Shown piece by piece: positions 6,900-15,169 of a DNA stretch of 64,000 nucleotides. Positions within the stretch are counted from its first letter, which is position 1. Every line of letters starts with the position of its first letter. A program made the position numbers and the translations under genes. Origin of the DNA: CAIQQQ01 sp037445025 (lineage in GTDB: Bacteria; Pseudomonadota; Alphaproteobacteria; Acetobacterales; Acetobacteraceae); assembly GCA_037445025.1 (NCBI GenBank), contig JBBILI010000004.1:62001-126000 (forward strand), read 5' to 3'. Below the pieces are notes generated by a model that saw only the letters and a program-made list of their open reading frames with translations, had not been told where the DNA came from and made no database searches.

Positions 6900-9797
6900 A
6901 TGCTCATCAAGCGCCGCGACGCCACAGCCCAGAAAAGCCGCATGCAGTCGCTGCTTGGCGACCTTTCCTCCGGCGTGCTCGATCGCCGCGCCTTCCTGCG
7001 CCGGGCCGGATTTTCCGCGGGGGCGATCGGGCTGGCGGGCCTGCCGCTCGGCTCGGTCAAGCGCGCCGAGGCTGCGGCGATCGACCCGGCGGTGCCGGTC
7101 AAGACCGTCAAGGCGGTGTGCACCCATTGCTCGGTCGGCTGCTCCGTCATCGCCGAGGTGCAGAACAATGTGTGGGTGCGCCAGGAGCCGGCGTTCGACA
7201 GCCCGATCAACCGCGGCAGCCACTGCGCCAAGGGCGCCTCGGTGCGCGAGCTGGTGAAGGGTGCGCGCCGGCTGCGCAGCCCGATGAAGCTCGTCAACGG
7301 CGCGTGGCAGAAGATCACCTGGGATACCGCGCTGGATGAGATCGCCGCCAAACTCCTGAAGATCCGCGCCGATTCAGGCCCGGACAGCGTGTTCTGGCTG
7401 GGCAGCGCCAAATTCTCCAACGAGGGCGCCTATCTGTTCCGCAAGATGGCGGCGTTCTGGGGCACCAACTCAGCCGATCACCAGGCGCGTATCTGTCACT
7501 CCACCACGGTCGCGGGTGTGGCCAACACCTGGGGCTACGGCGCCATGACCAACAGCTACAACGACATCCGCAACGCCAAGACCATGGTGATCATGGGCGG
7601 CAACCCCGCCGAGGCGCACCCGGTGTCGCTGCAGCACATCCTCACCGGCAAGGAGCTCAACCGCGCCAATCTGGTGGTGATCGACCCGCGCTTCACCCGC
7701 ACCGCGGCGCACGCGACCGACTACATCCGCATCCGCCCGGGCAGCGACATTCCCACCATCTACGGCGTCCTCTGGCACGTGTTCGAGAACAAGTGGGAGG
7801 ACACCAACTTCATCGCCCAGCGCGTCTACGGCATGGACGACGTCCGCAAGGAGGTCGCCAAGTGGACGCCTGAGGAGGTCGAGCGCGTCAACGGTGTGCC
7901 GGGCGAGCAGCTCAAGCGCGTCGCCTACATGATGACGCATGACAAGCCGGCCACGCTGATCTGGTGCATGGGCGCCACGCAGAAGACCGTCGGCACCGCC
8001 AATGTGCGGGCCTACTGCATTCTGCTGCTGGCCACCGGCAATGTCGGCGCGCCGGGCACCGGGGCCAACATCTTCCGCGGCCACTGCAACGTGCAGGGGG
8101 CCACCGATGCCGGGCTCGATGTGACGTCGCTGCCGTATTATTACGGGCTGGCCGAGGGCGCCTGGCGGCATTGGGCACGGGTGTGGGATGTGGACTACGA
8201 TTACCTGCTGTCGCGCTTCGACAGCAAGGCGATGATGGAGACCTCCGGCATTCCCACCACACGCTGGTTCGATGCCGTGCTGGCGACCAAGGCGCAGATC
8301 GACCAGCGCAACCCGCTGAAGGCCATGTTCGTGATGGGCCATGGCGGCAACACCGTCACCCGCATGCCGGAGATGGTGAAGGGGCTGGAGGCGCTGGAGC
8401 TGCTGGTGGTGTGCGACCCGCATCCTACCACCTTCGCTGCCGTGTCCGAACGCAAGGACGGCACCTATCTGCTGCCGATCTGCACCCAGTTCGAGACGCG
8501 GGGCAGCCGCACCGCCTCCAACCGCTCGATCCAGTGGGCGGATCAGGTGGTGCCGCCGATCTGGGAGAGCAAGAACGACCACGAGGTGATGTATCGCCTC
8601 GCCACCCGTCTCAGCATTGCCGATCAGATGTTCAAGCACATCAAGATCGACGGGGCCGAGCCGGTGGTGGAGGACATCACCCGCGAGATCAACCGCGGCT
8701 CCTGGTCCACCGGCTATACCGGGCAGTCGCCGGAGCGGCTCAAGGCGCATATGGCCAACCAGGATAAATTCGACATCGTCACCTTGCGCGGCAAGGGCGG
8801 CGAGGTGGATGGCGAGGTCTATGGGCTGCCGTGGCCGTGCTGGGGCACGCCGGAGCAGAAGCATCCCGGCACGCATATTCTCTACAACACCAATCTGCAC
8901 GTGAAGGATGGCGGCGGCACGTTCCGCGCGCGGTTCGGCGTGGAGAAGGACGGCAAGACGCTGCTGGCCGAGGGCAGCTATTCCGCAGGCTCCGAAATCA
9001 AGGACGGCTACCCCGAGATCACCTATGCCGTGCTGAAGAAGCTGGGCTGGGAGGGCGAGCTGACCGAGGCCGAGATGGCGGTGATCAATCGGGTGGGTGC
9101 CGGCAAGCCGGACGGCGTGTCCTGGTCGCTGGATCTGTCCGGCGGCATTGTGCGGGTGGCCATCGCCCATGGTCTGGTGCCGTACGGCAACGCCAAGGCG
9201 CGCGCCAACGCGTTTGGGCTGCCGGACCCGGTGCCGGTGCATCGCGAGCCGATCTACACCGCGCGGCCGGATCTGGTGGCGAAATACCCGACGCTGCCGG
9301 ATTTCCGTTCGTTCCGTATGACCAATATCGGCGCCACGGTGCAGAAGCGTGCCGTCGATCTCGGGGTGGCCAAGAATTTCCCGATCGTGCTGACCTCCGG
9401 CCGGCTGGTGGAATACGAGGGCGGCGGCGAGGAGACACGCTCCAACCCGTGGCTCGCCGAGCTGCAGCAGGACATGTTCGTCGAGATCAACCCGGCCGAC
9501 GCCGCCGCGCGCGGTATCCGCGACGGCATGATGGTGTGGGTGACGGGGGCGGAGAGCAACTCCAAGGCGCGGGTGAAGGCGCTGGTCACCGAGCGGGTGG
9601 GGGCCGGGGTGGCGTTCATGCCGTTCCACTTCGCCGGCTGGTTCCAGGGTGTGGACCAGCGCGCCAAATACCCGAAAGGGGCGGACCCGATCGTGCTCGG
9701 CGAAAGCGTCAACGCCCTGACCACCTATGGCTATGACCCTGTCACGGGAATGCAGGAAACCAAGTGCACGCTGTGCCAGATCGCAACCACGGTCTGA
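6900..9797 (+). CDS. fdhA: Formate dehydrogenase, alpha (catalytic, Mo/W-bis-MGD) subunit
   Basis: A 965-aa respiratory formate dehydrogenase catalytic subunit that oxidises formate to CO2. Seen: a Tat signal around residues 28-37 (LDRRAFLRRAG), a [4Fe-4S] site C74-x2-C77-x3-C81-x27-C109, and the active-site segment ARICHS with C199-H200, the Cys version of the metal-ligating residue that is selenocysteine in E. coli FdnG/FdoG. A molybdopterin-binding C-terminal domain includes VEYEGGGEETRSNPW. Length fits the family (about 950-1000 aa). GAGGA precedes the ATG. Exported folded with FdhB, so TorD-type proofreading is expected. Confidence 0.97.
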   Translation: MLIKRRDATAQKSRMQSLLGDLSSGVLDRRAFLRRAGFSAGAIGLAGLPLGSVKRAEAAAIDPAVPVKTVKAVCTHCSVGCSVIAEVQNNVWVRQEPAFDSPINRGSHCAKGASVRELVKGARRLRSPMKLVNGAWQKITWDTALDEIAAKLLKIRADSGPDSVFWLGSAKFSNEGAYLFRKMAAFWGTNSADHQARICHSTTVAGVANTWGYGAMTNSYNDIRNAKTMVIMGGNPAEAHPVSLQHILTGKELNRANLVVIDPRFTRTAAHATDYIRIRPGSDIPTIYGVLWHVFENKWEDTNFIAQRVYGMDDVRKEVAKWTPEEVERVNGVPGEQLKRVAYMMTHDKPATLIWCMGATQKTVGTANVRAYCILLLATGNVGAPGTGANIFRGHCNVQGATDAGLDVTSLPYYYGLAEGAWRHWARVWDVDYDYLLSRFDSKAMMETSGIPTTRWFDAVLATKAQIDQRNPLKAMFVMGHGGNTVTRMPEMVKGLEALELLVVCDPHPTTFAAVSERKDGTYLLPICTQFETRGSRTASNRSIQWADQVVPPIWESKNDHEVMYRLATRLSIADQMFKHIKIDGAEPVVEDITREINRGSWSTGYTGQSPERLKAHMANQDKFDIVTLRGKGGEVDGEVYGLPWPCWGTPEQKHPGTHILYNTNLHVKDGGGTFRARFGVEKDGKTLLAEGSYSAGSEIKDGYPEITYAVLKKLGWEGELTEAEMAVINRVGAGKPDGVSWSLDLSGGIVRVAIAHGLVPYGNAKARANAFGLPDPVPVHREPIYTARPDLVAKYPTLPDFRSFRMTNIGATVQKRAVDLGVAKNFPIVLTSGRLVEYEGGGEETRSNPWLAELQQDMFVEINPADAAARGIRDGMMVWVTGAESNSKARVKALVTERVGAGVAFMPFHFAGWFQGVDQRAKYPKGADPIVLGESVNALTTYGYDPVTGMQETKCTLCQIATTV

Positions 9798-9807
9798 GGA
9801 GGCAACA

Positions 9808-10407
9808 ATGGCGCGAATGAAATTCCTTTGTGATGCGGATCGTTGCATTGAGTGCAACGCGTGTGTGACGGCCTGCAAGAACGCCAACGAGGTGCCCTGG
9901 GGCATCAACCGGCGCCGCGTCGTCACCATCAATGACGGCAAGCCCGGCGAGCGCTCGGTCTCCATGGCCTGCATGCACTGCACCGACGCGCCCTGTGCGG
10001 CGGTCTGCCCGGTCGACTGCTTTTTCACCACCGCCGACGGCGTGGTGCTGCACAGCAAGGATCTGTGCATCGGCTGCGGCTACTGCTTCTACGCCTGCCC
10101 GTTCGGAGCACCCCAGTACCCCAAGCTCGGCAATTTCGGCAGCCGCGGCAAGATGGACAAATGCACCTACTGCTCCGGCGGGCCAGACGCGCCGGACGGC
10201 TCCAAGGCCGAGTTCGTCGCCTATGGCTCCAACCGCATGGCCGAAGGCAAGCTGCCGCTGTGCGCCGAGATGTGCTCCACCAAGGCGCTGATGGCCGGCG
10301 ACGGCGAGATCATCGCCCAGATCTACAAGGAGCGCGTGCTCAAGCGCGGCTACGGCTCGGGCTCCTGGGGATGGCAGACCGCCTACAAGGAGAACGTCGA
10401 TGTTTAA
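9808..10407 (+). CDS. fdhB: Formate dehydrogenase, iron-sulfur (beta) subunit
   Basis: A 199-aa electron-transfer subunit with four ferredoxin-type Cys groups: CDADRCIECNACVTACK near residues 8-24, CMHCTDAPCAAVCP near 55-68, CIGCGYCFYACP near 88-99 and CTYCSG...CAEMCSTKA toward the C-terminus. This is the four-[4Fe-4S] pattern of FdnH-type proteins. It passes electrons from FdhA to the cytochrome b subunit. The ATG at 9808 follows GAGGAGG, a strong ribosome site, and the gene overlaps the next by 8 bp. It lacks the C-terminal membrane anchor of E. coli FdnH, being shorter (about 200 against about 295 aa). Confidence 0.96.
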   Translation: MARMKFLCDADRCIECNACVTACKNANEVPWGINRRRVVTINDGKPGERSVSMACMHCTDAPCAAVCPVDCFFTTADGVVLHSKDLCIGCGYCFYACPFGAPQYPKLGNFGSRGKMDKCTYCSGGPDAPDGSKAEFVAYGSNRMAEGKLPLCAEMCSTKALMAGDGEIIAQIYKERVLKRGYGSGSWGWQTAYKENVDV

Positions 10408-11389
10408 GGCGCTTCTCCTGGTCTTCGCGCTGCTCGCCGTGCCGGCGCTGGCGCAGGAACGCGCGGCCGCCCCTGCCACGGGCTTCGACCCGGACACGGT
10501 CGAGGTGCATCAGAAGGAGCTGCTGAACGGGCTCGACAAGATCAGCGGCCGCATCACCTTGCCCGATGCCCGCGCCGCCAACCTGATCCAGCCGGCCGGC
10601 CCGGTGTGGCGCGACTACCACCGCGCCTATCTGCCCTGGATCGCCGCCGCCGCGGTGCTGGGCGTGTGCGCGCTGCTGGTGCTGTTCTACCTCGTCAAGG
10701 GCAAGATGCGCATCGAGGGCGGTCGCGCGGCTTCCACCATCCTGCGCTTCGGCGCCTTCGAGCGGTTCATGCACTGGCTGACCGCGGCCTCCTGGTGCGT
10801 GCTGGCGATCTCGGGGCTGAACGTGGCGGTGGGGCGGATCACCCTGCTGCCGCTGATCGGGCAGGACGCGTTCTCCACCGTCTCCGGCTGGCTGAAGCTG
10901 TCACACAACTTCCTGGCCTTCCCGTTCACCGCCGGCATCATCCTGATGTTCCTTGTCTGGCTGCGCCACAACATCCCCAACAAGGTGGACGTCGCCTGGT
11001 TCAAGGCCGGCGGCGGCTTCATCGGCCACGGCCATCCGCCGGCCGGCAAGTTCAACGGCGGCCAGAAGGTGGTGTTCTGGATCGTCGTGCTCGGCGGCGG
11101 CCTGGTGGCCGTCAGCGGGTTCGGTCTGATCTTCCCGTTCTACTGGGCCGATGTCACCGGTATGCAGCTGGCCCAGGTCATCCACGGCCTGGTCGCGCTG
11201 GCGATGATCGCGGCCATGCTTGGTCATATCTATATCGGGTCGGTCGGCATGGAAGGCGCGCTGGATGCGATGAACTCCGGCGAGGTCGATCTCAACTGGG
11301 CGAAGGCGCATCACTCGCTGTGGGTGGAGAGCGAAATGACCCGCACCCATGGCGCCGCCGTCAAGGCGTCAGCCCATCCAGCCGAATAG
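10400..11389 (+). CDS. Formate dehydrogenase, cytochrome b556 (gamma) subunit
   Basis: A 329-aa membrane protein. Seen: a cleavable-looking signal (MFKALLLVFALLAVPALAQ), a periplasmic stretch, one helix near residues 70-95, then a four-helix cytochrome b domain (FdnI/HydC type) with FERFMHWLTAASW, LSHNFLAFPF and LAQVIHGLVALAMIAAMLGHIYIG supplying heme-ligand His residues. It moves electrons from FdhB to the quinone pool. The N-terminal signal plus extra helix make it longer than E. coli FdnI (217 aa), as is common in alphaproteobacterial FDH. Start overlaps fdhB by 8 bp. Confidence 0.95.
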   Translation: MFKALLLVFALLAVPALAQERAAAPATGFDPDTVEVHQKELLNGLDKISGRITLPDARAANLIQPAGPVWRDYHRAYLPWIAAAAVLGVCALLVLFYLVKGKMRIEGGRAASTILRFGAFERFMHWLTAASWCVLAISGLNVAVGRITLLPLIGQDAFSTVSGWLKLSHNFLAFPFTAGIILMFLVWLRHNIPNKVDVAWFKAGGGFIGHGHPPAGKFNGGQKVVFWIVVLGGGLVAVSGFGLIFPFYWADVTGMQLAQVIHGLVALAMIAAMLGHIYIGSVGMEGALDAMNSGEVDLNWAKAHHSLWVESEMTRTHGAAVKASAHPAE

Positions 11390-11398
11390 GAGTAGATC

Positions 11399-11542
11399 AT
11401 GCGTATATTCACTGTGGCCGTGATCGTCATGATCGGCATGGCGGTTGGCGGCTTCTACGCCCTCAACGTGCTCCAGATTCCTGCCGACGTGGCATTCAGC
11501 ACGCCGGGCGCGCGGGTCGATCCGGTCGAGGCAGGGAGCTAA
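11399..11542 (+). CDS. 47-aa single-pass membrane protein at the end of the fdh operon
   Basis: A short ORF with ATG 9 nt after the cytochrome b stop and AGGAG directly upstream. It encodes one hydrophobic helix (residues about 3-23, ending GGFYALNV) and a 24-residue hydrophilic tail with DVAFSTPGARVDP. Good ribosome site, operon position and high third-position GC support it. I do not recognise the family. By analogy with small subunits of other respiratory complexes it could stabilise the membrane part of formate dehydrogenase; that is a guess. Confidence 0.72.
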   Translation: MRIFTVAVIVMIGMAVGGFYALNVLQIPADVAFSTPGARVDPVEAGS

Positions 11543-11571
11543 TCAGAATCCTGCAGGTCAGGATCCAAGGA

Positions 11572-11684
11572 CTTCTTTTCTGAAGAAAAGAAGCAAAAGA
11601 CTTTTATCCTTTGGACCCGGCCTTACCGGACTGGCCAAGTCAAACGGATAAAAGTTTTTTGGTTCTTTTTTTCAAAAAAGAACC
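11572..11684. repeat. Structured intergenic repeat, copy A (bidirectional terminator-like)
   Basis: Between the convergent fdh operon and MetE-like gene. Hairpin 1 has arms CTTCTTTTCT/AGAAAAGAAG (11572-11593), hairpin 2 has arms GGTTCTTTTTT/AAAAAAGAACC (11661-11684), and an inner stem ACTTTTATCC/GGATAAAAGT joins them around a variable core. T-runs follow stems in both directions, as in Rho-independent terminators. Confidence 0.85.
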
Positions 11685-11692
11685 GCTTCCCT

Positions 11693-12829
11693 TCAGCCAG
11701 ACAGATTCCGCTTCGATGCGATCCCAGCACCCTCGACCAGCGCCGCCAGCTTGGCCCACACGATCTCCGGATCCACTGCGCCGAACCCGGCAAAGGTGGA
11801 AAACCCGCAATCAGTGCCCGCAATGACGCGTTCCGCGCCGACAATGCCGACATACCGTTCGATGCGTTCTGCCACGAGTTCCGGATGTTCAACAAAATTC
11901 GTCGTTGAATCGAGCACACCGGGGATCAGCACGTAATCGTCGGGGATCTTCGTCTCCGTCCACACGCGCCATTCATGCGCATGCCGCGGATTGGCGCCTT
12001 CGAACAGCAGGCGCCGTGGTCTGGCCTTCAGCACCGTGGGCAGCACGGAGGCGAAGCCGATGTCGCAGGTGTGCGGGCCTTTATAGTTGCCCCAGCAGAT
12101 ATGCAGGCGGATGCGATCCGCCGGAATGTTGCGCAGGGCGTGGTTCAGCGCCTCCACATGCAGCTCGGCCTTGGCCACGAGCCCGGCATCGTCGAGATCC
12201 GCGTAGAGCGTGTGCCGGCCGAGCCCCAGATCGGGCGCGTCGATTTGCAGCATGAGCCCGGAGGCCACGATGGTTTCGTATTCCTCGCGCATCGCCTCGG
12301 CGAGATCGGCGAGATAGGCCTCCTGGGTCGCGTGGTAGTCCGACGGCTGGAACAGCGAGATGATGCCGGGGCTTGCAGAATTCATGAACCCTTCGGCGTA
12401 TCCGCTGGCCGCCATGGCCGCCTTCATATCCGCGATGTCGGTGTGCAGCGGCCCAAGATCCTTGACGGCGATCGGTCCCACGCAGCGCGGGCGCCGGTAG
12501 GTGGGTGTGCCGCCGGTTGCGGCCATCTTCTGCAGAAACGCCGGGTAGTGCCGCAGATCCGCGGGCGGAATGCGCGGGCTGTCGCCGTCAAAGCCGGTCA
12601 GCCGATCTTTGATGTAGGTGGCATAGGAGATCTTCGACGTTTCACCATCGCTCGGCAGATCGATCCTCACCGCCTTCTACCGCGCCACGGTGGCACGTGT
12701 CGCTTGCGTCATCGCCTCGGCATATCCGGCCATATCCAAAGACTCGCCCCGCTCGCGCGCGAACAACAGATCAGAGACGGTCGCGCTACGCGGCAGGCTA
12801 CCCACATGCGTGGTCAGGGTTCTGGTCAT
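11693..12829 (-). pseudogene. MetE/epoxyalkane-transferase-like protein interrupted by one in-frame amber codon
   Basis: Related to the C-terminal catalytic domain of cobalamin-independent methionine synthase and to epoxyalkane:CoM transferase-type proteins. The frame opens at ATG 12829 (MTRTLTTHVGSLPRS) and runs 50 codons to TAG at 12677-12679, then continues intact for 328 codons (KAVRIDLPSDGETSKISYA...). Zinc ligands remain: HICWGNYKGPHTC and GTDCGFSTF. The stop is one change from CAG (Gln), a residue common at this place. Total length, 378 codons, equals the usual family size. A GTG at 12670 could restart translation but would lack the first (beta/alpha) element. Either a recent pseudogene, a readthrough gene or a sequencing error. 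Confidence 0.85.
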
Positions 12830-12878
12830 GTTCCATCCCGGGTTTGGTTATCGGTTTCGCTTCAACAAGCGAGTTTGG

Positions 12879-12905
12879 CCGCGCGGTTGTCAAGCGACCG
12901 CGCGG
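12879..12905 (-). other. GC-rich hairpin between Hint gene and MetE-like gene
   Basis: Perfect inverted repeat CCGCGCGGT (12879-12887) and ACCGCGCGG (12897-12905) with a 9-nt loop. On the minus strand it lies downstream of the Hint gene and half-repeat B and upstream of the MetE-like start. It lacks a T tract, so it may be a leader hairpin or simply a stable structure. Confidence 0.4.
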
Positions 12906-12930
12906 CGGGGGGAAGGTAAGGAAGCAAGCA

Positions 12931-12953
12931 GTTCTTTTTTGAAAAAAAGCACC
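12931..12953. repeat. Structured intergenic repeat, copy B (half unit)
   Basis: Only the hairpin-2 half is present: GTTCTTTTTT/AAAAAAAGCAC, followed by ACCAAAAAACG and preceded by the conserved flank GGAAGCAAGC. One arm base has drifted (GCACC for GAACC). It lies between two tandem minus-strand genes, 29 bp past the stop of the Hint gene. Confidence 0.7.
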
Positions 12954-12981
12954 AAAAAACGTTTCAACGTTTATGCGGAAC

Positions 12982-13827
12982 CTAAACGGGAACGCAGTCG
13001 CGGGCGGCAAGACGCTGGCGCACGCGCTCGACAGCCGGCCCTTGTACCTGGCGGGGGGCCACTGGGGTCATCGGGTCCGTGTCAGGCAAGGCCGTATCGA
13101 ACCGGTCGTCATCGGGTTCCGGCAACAAGGTCTCGCAGGGCAGGTTTTCCGCCAAGATCACGTCATGATCCGCTAGCAGGATGTGATAGTAGGTGACGTC
13201 GGGCAGAGCCGCGGGCGCAATCTGGTTGCCATCGACCAACGCCCAGACCGGGATCAACACACCCTCCGCAGCAATGGCATGCTCAGGGGAAAGATAAAGG
13301 TCGCGCATAGGAAGACCCGCTCCGAAGGCGCCAGAACGCACTCGGATAGGCTCCTGACCGGGCGCGGCGGCCCGATGACCGATCCAGGCGATGGTGCGGT
13401 TTTGACCATCTCTCGTCACCACCTGATCTCCGGCGCCTAAAGCTTCGACAGGCACGTCACCCTCCGGCGTGCGGATGCGCGTGCCGACCGCGAAGCAGGC
13501 GAGGGACGCAGCATGAAAGATTCCGCTCGTTGCCGAAAGTCCACTCGGAGCCAGCATGAATGTGGTGTTCAGCGCGGCTCCAACCAACGGATAATTGACA
13601 CCGAGCACGGTGACATAGCCATAGTAGCTATAACCAGTGAGATTAAAACCAGTATAGCTGAACGAGACTGCATCTCCAGGCTGAAAGACGCTGTGTAAGC
13701 TATCTGTGACGGTCGACGATTTTGTATTGTTGTCATCAGAAAAATTGTATGTCGAACCGTCGACGCCAGAGAATGTATTTGTGCCGGCATAAGTGTCGCT
13801 GTTGGTGTATGCCGCCACGGCGCTCAT
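12982..13827 (-). CDS. Hint-domain (Hedgehog/intein-type, Hint_2) protein
   Basis: A 281-aa protein. ATG 13827 is preferred over GTG 13854 because GGAGA lies 6 nt before it. Residues 1 to about 105 are a Ser/Thr/Tyr/Gly-rich passenger without Cys; a Hint module begins at LACFAVGTRIRTPEGDVPVE with the Cys nucleophile and continues through RDLYLSPEHAI and VLIPVWALVDG. Known: Hint domains cleave or rearrange the peptide bond at the Cys; Hint_2 proteins are common and multicopy in Acetobacteraceae and Rhodobacterales, often as C-terminal parts of secreted proteins, with little functional work. No classic signal peptide is seen. A homologue lies at the right edge of the window. The 3' region is AT-richer than average. 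Confidence 0.85.
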   Translation of the reverse strand: MSAVAAYTNSDTYAGTNTFSGVDGSTYNFSDDNNTKSSTVTDSLHSVFQPGDAVSFSYTGFNLTGYSYYGYVTVLGVNYPLVGAALNTTFMLAPSGLSATSGIFHAASLACFAVGTRIRTPEGDVPVEALGAGDQVVTRDGQNRTIAWIGHRAAAPGQEPIRVRSGAFGAGLPMRDLYLSPEHAIAAEGVLIPVWALVDGNQIAPAALPDVTYYHILLADHDVILAENLPCETLLPEPDDDRFDTALPDTDPMTPVAPRQVQGPAVERVRQRLAARDCVPV

Positions 13828-13953
13828 GGAAGATCTCCGATCAAGGGTTGACACGAGACAGTGACTTAAACTTCAACCAGGAGCAAGCCAGGACCACGTT
13901 CACCGTGTCTCCACAACGGGCGGCGGCAGGTTAGAGCAACGTCCGATCAGATT

Positions 13954-14061
13954 GAACCGCTTCGCGGTTCGGTCCGATTGGACTAAGTTACTCTATCTGT
14001 TTGATTTTTAGAGCAGCTTTGGCCGATCTGATTGAACCATTTTGGTTCAATCAGATCGGCC
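13954..14061. repeat. Palindromic repeat with an 18-bp perfect stem
   Basis: Arms GGCCGATCTGATTGAACC (14021-14038) and GGTTCAATCAGATCGGCC (14044-14061) pair perfectly around ATTTT. A second hairpin, GAACCGC/GCGGTTC at 13954-13970, sits in a related GATCAGATTGAACC context, so two diverged units flank an AT-rich linker. The right unit lies inside the 3' end of the Ldh2 reading frame. The form resembles REP-like elements of alphaproteobacteria. Confidence 0.8.
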
Positions 14062-15101
14062 GCAGCTCCAAATCCGGCGGCTTGCGCTCTTGCCGTCAGC
14101 ATCGGCGGCAGGCTCGGATGCAATGCGATGCCCTTCGCCAACCCCTCGCGCCGCAGCGCCAGGCCCCGTTCGCCAGGCAGCCGCACCGGCGCACCAGACG
14201 GCCCCGCGGGATTGTCATGCACTGCCTGCTCCATCCAGCCGGTCTCGCGCACAAACGCCTCAGCGCCCCCGAACCGCGCGGGATCGATGATCATCACCAG
14301 CACCGAAGCCCCCCACTCCGTCGGCTGGTCGGCGCGGCCGTGGCCGGCGAGTGCCGAGGTCAGCGCCTCCAGCAGCAGCCCGAGCGCAAACCCCTTATGG
14401 CCGGATTCAACGCCTCCCAGCGGCAGCAGGCTGCCCGGCGGGTCGGTGAAGAAGGCGTTGGGGTCGCGCGTCGGCACGCCCGCGGCGTCGAGCAGCCAGG
14501 GATGTTCAAACGGCTTCCCCTCCGCGCGCAGCCGCCCGGTCATGCCGTTGGTGGTGATGGACATCGACACGTCGATCATCACCGGCCCGCCCGGCGACGG
14601 CCAGCCGGCGGCCAGCGGGTTGGGGGTGTAGATGCGCTTCGTGCCCCCGAACGGCGCCACCGAGGCGACCGAGGGGTCGGAACACGCCACGATGATCATC
14701 TGCCCGCGTTCCGCGAACAGTCGCAGATAGGCGGCGAGACAGCCGATATGGCAGCTCCGCCGGATCGACACCGCGGACAGGCCATGCTCGGCCGCGCGGG
14801 CGGCGGCCAGCTCGGCCGCCTGCATCACCAGCCACGGCCCGGGCAGGCGCATGCCGTCCCAGGTTTCCACAATGGTGGTGGCGCTGAGCCGTTCCGGATG
14901 GCCGGTGCCGCGCATGGCCCCTGATGTCGCCGCGTCGAGATAGGCGGGCAGCAAGGCGAGGCCGTGCGTGGTGTGGCCGAGCAGATCGCCTTCCACCAGG
15001 ACCTCGGCGGTGGTCCGCGCCTTGTCGGCGTCCAGCCCGGCGCGGACGAACAGCTGTGTCGCGAAACCGGTCAGCGCGGCTGCGTCGTAACGCTCGGTCA
15101 T
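13983..15101 (-). CDS. Ldh2-family (malate/L-lactate/ureidoglycolate) dehydrogenase
   Basis: A 372-aa NAD(P)-dependent oxidoreductase of the Ldh2/MDH2 fold. Seen: GDLLGHTTHGLALLPAYL near residue 42, RRSCHIGCLAAYLRLFAERG near 120 with the catalytic His, and GGVESGHKGFALGLLLEAL near 255. Start ATG 15101 has GAGGGG upstream. The substrate cannot be fixed from sequence; the divergent SMP-30 lactonase suggests a sugar acid or 2-hydroxy acid. Odd: the last 24 residues (from DLIEPKWFNQIG on) are encoded by the palindromic repeat at 14021-14061, so the native stop seems to have been replaced by repeat DNA. Confidence 0.9.
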   Translation of the reverse strand: MTERYDAAALTGFATQLFVRAGLDADKARTTAEVLVEGDLLGHTTHGLALLPAYLDAATSGAMRGTGHPERLSATTIVETWDGMRLPGPWLVMQAAELAAARAAEHGLSAVSIRRSCHIGCLAAYLRLFAERGQMIIVACSDPSVASVAPFGGTKRIYTPNPLAAGWPSPGGPVMIDVSMSITTNGMTGRLRAEGKPFEHPWLLDAAGVPTRDPNAFFTDPPGSLLPLGGVESGHKGFALGLLLEALTSALAGHGRADQPTEWGASVLVMIIDPARFGGAEAFVRETGWMEQAVHDNPAGPSGAPVRLPGERGLALRREGLAKGIALHPSLPPMLTARAQAAGFGAAADLIEPKWFNQIGQSCSKNQTDRVT

Positions 15102-15169
15102 GGGGTGCCCCTCTCTGGTCATCCCCTGCCTGTTGCGCCACGATCGGGCGCAAAACAAGGGAGGCCCGC

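Noticed and set aside
7470..10070. Minus-strand open frame of 866 codons antisense to fdhA/fdhB
   Set aside because: It mirrors strongly conserved FDH genes; its translation is His/Gly/Arg-rich low-complexity sequence with no motif, a common shadow in high-GC DNA.
12668..12670. GTG as the genuine start of a short MetE-like protein
   Set aside because: The 50 codons before the amber encode the conserved N-terminus of the family, so the full-length frame is the original gene. The GTG is at most a restart site.
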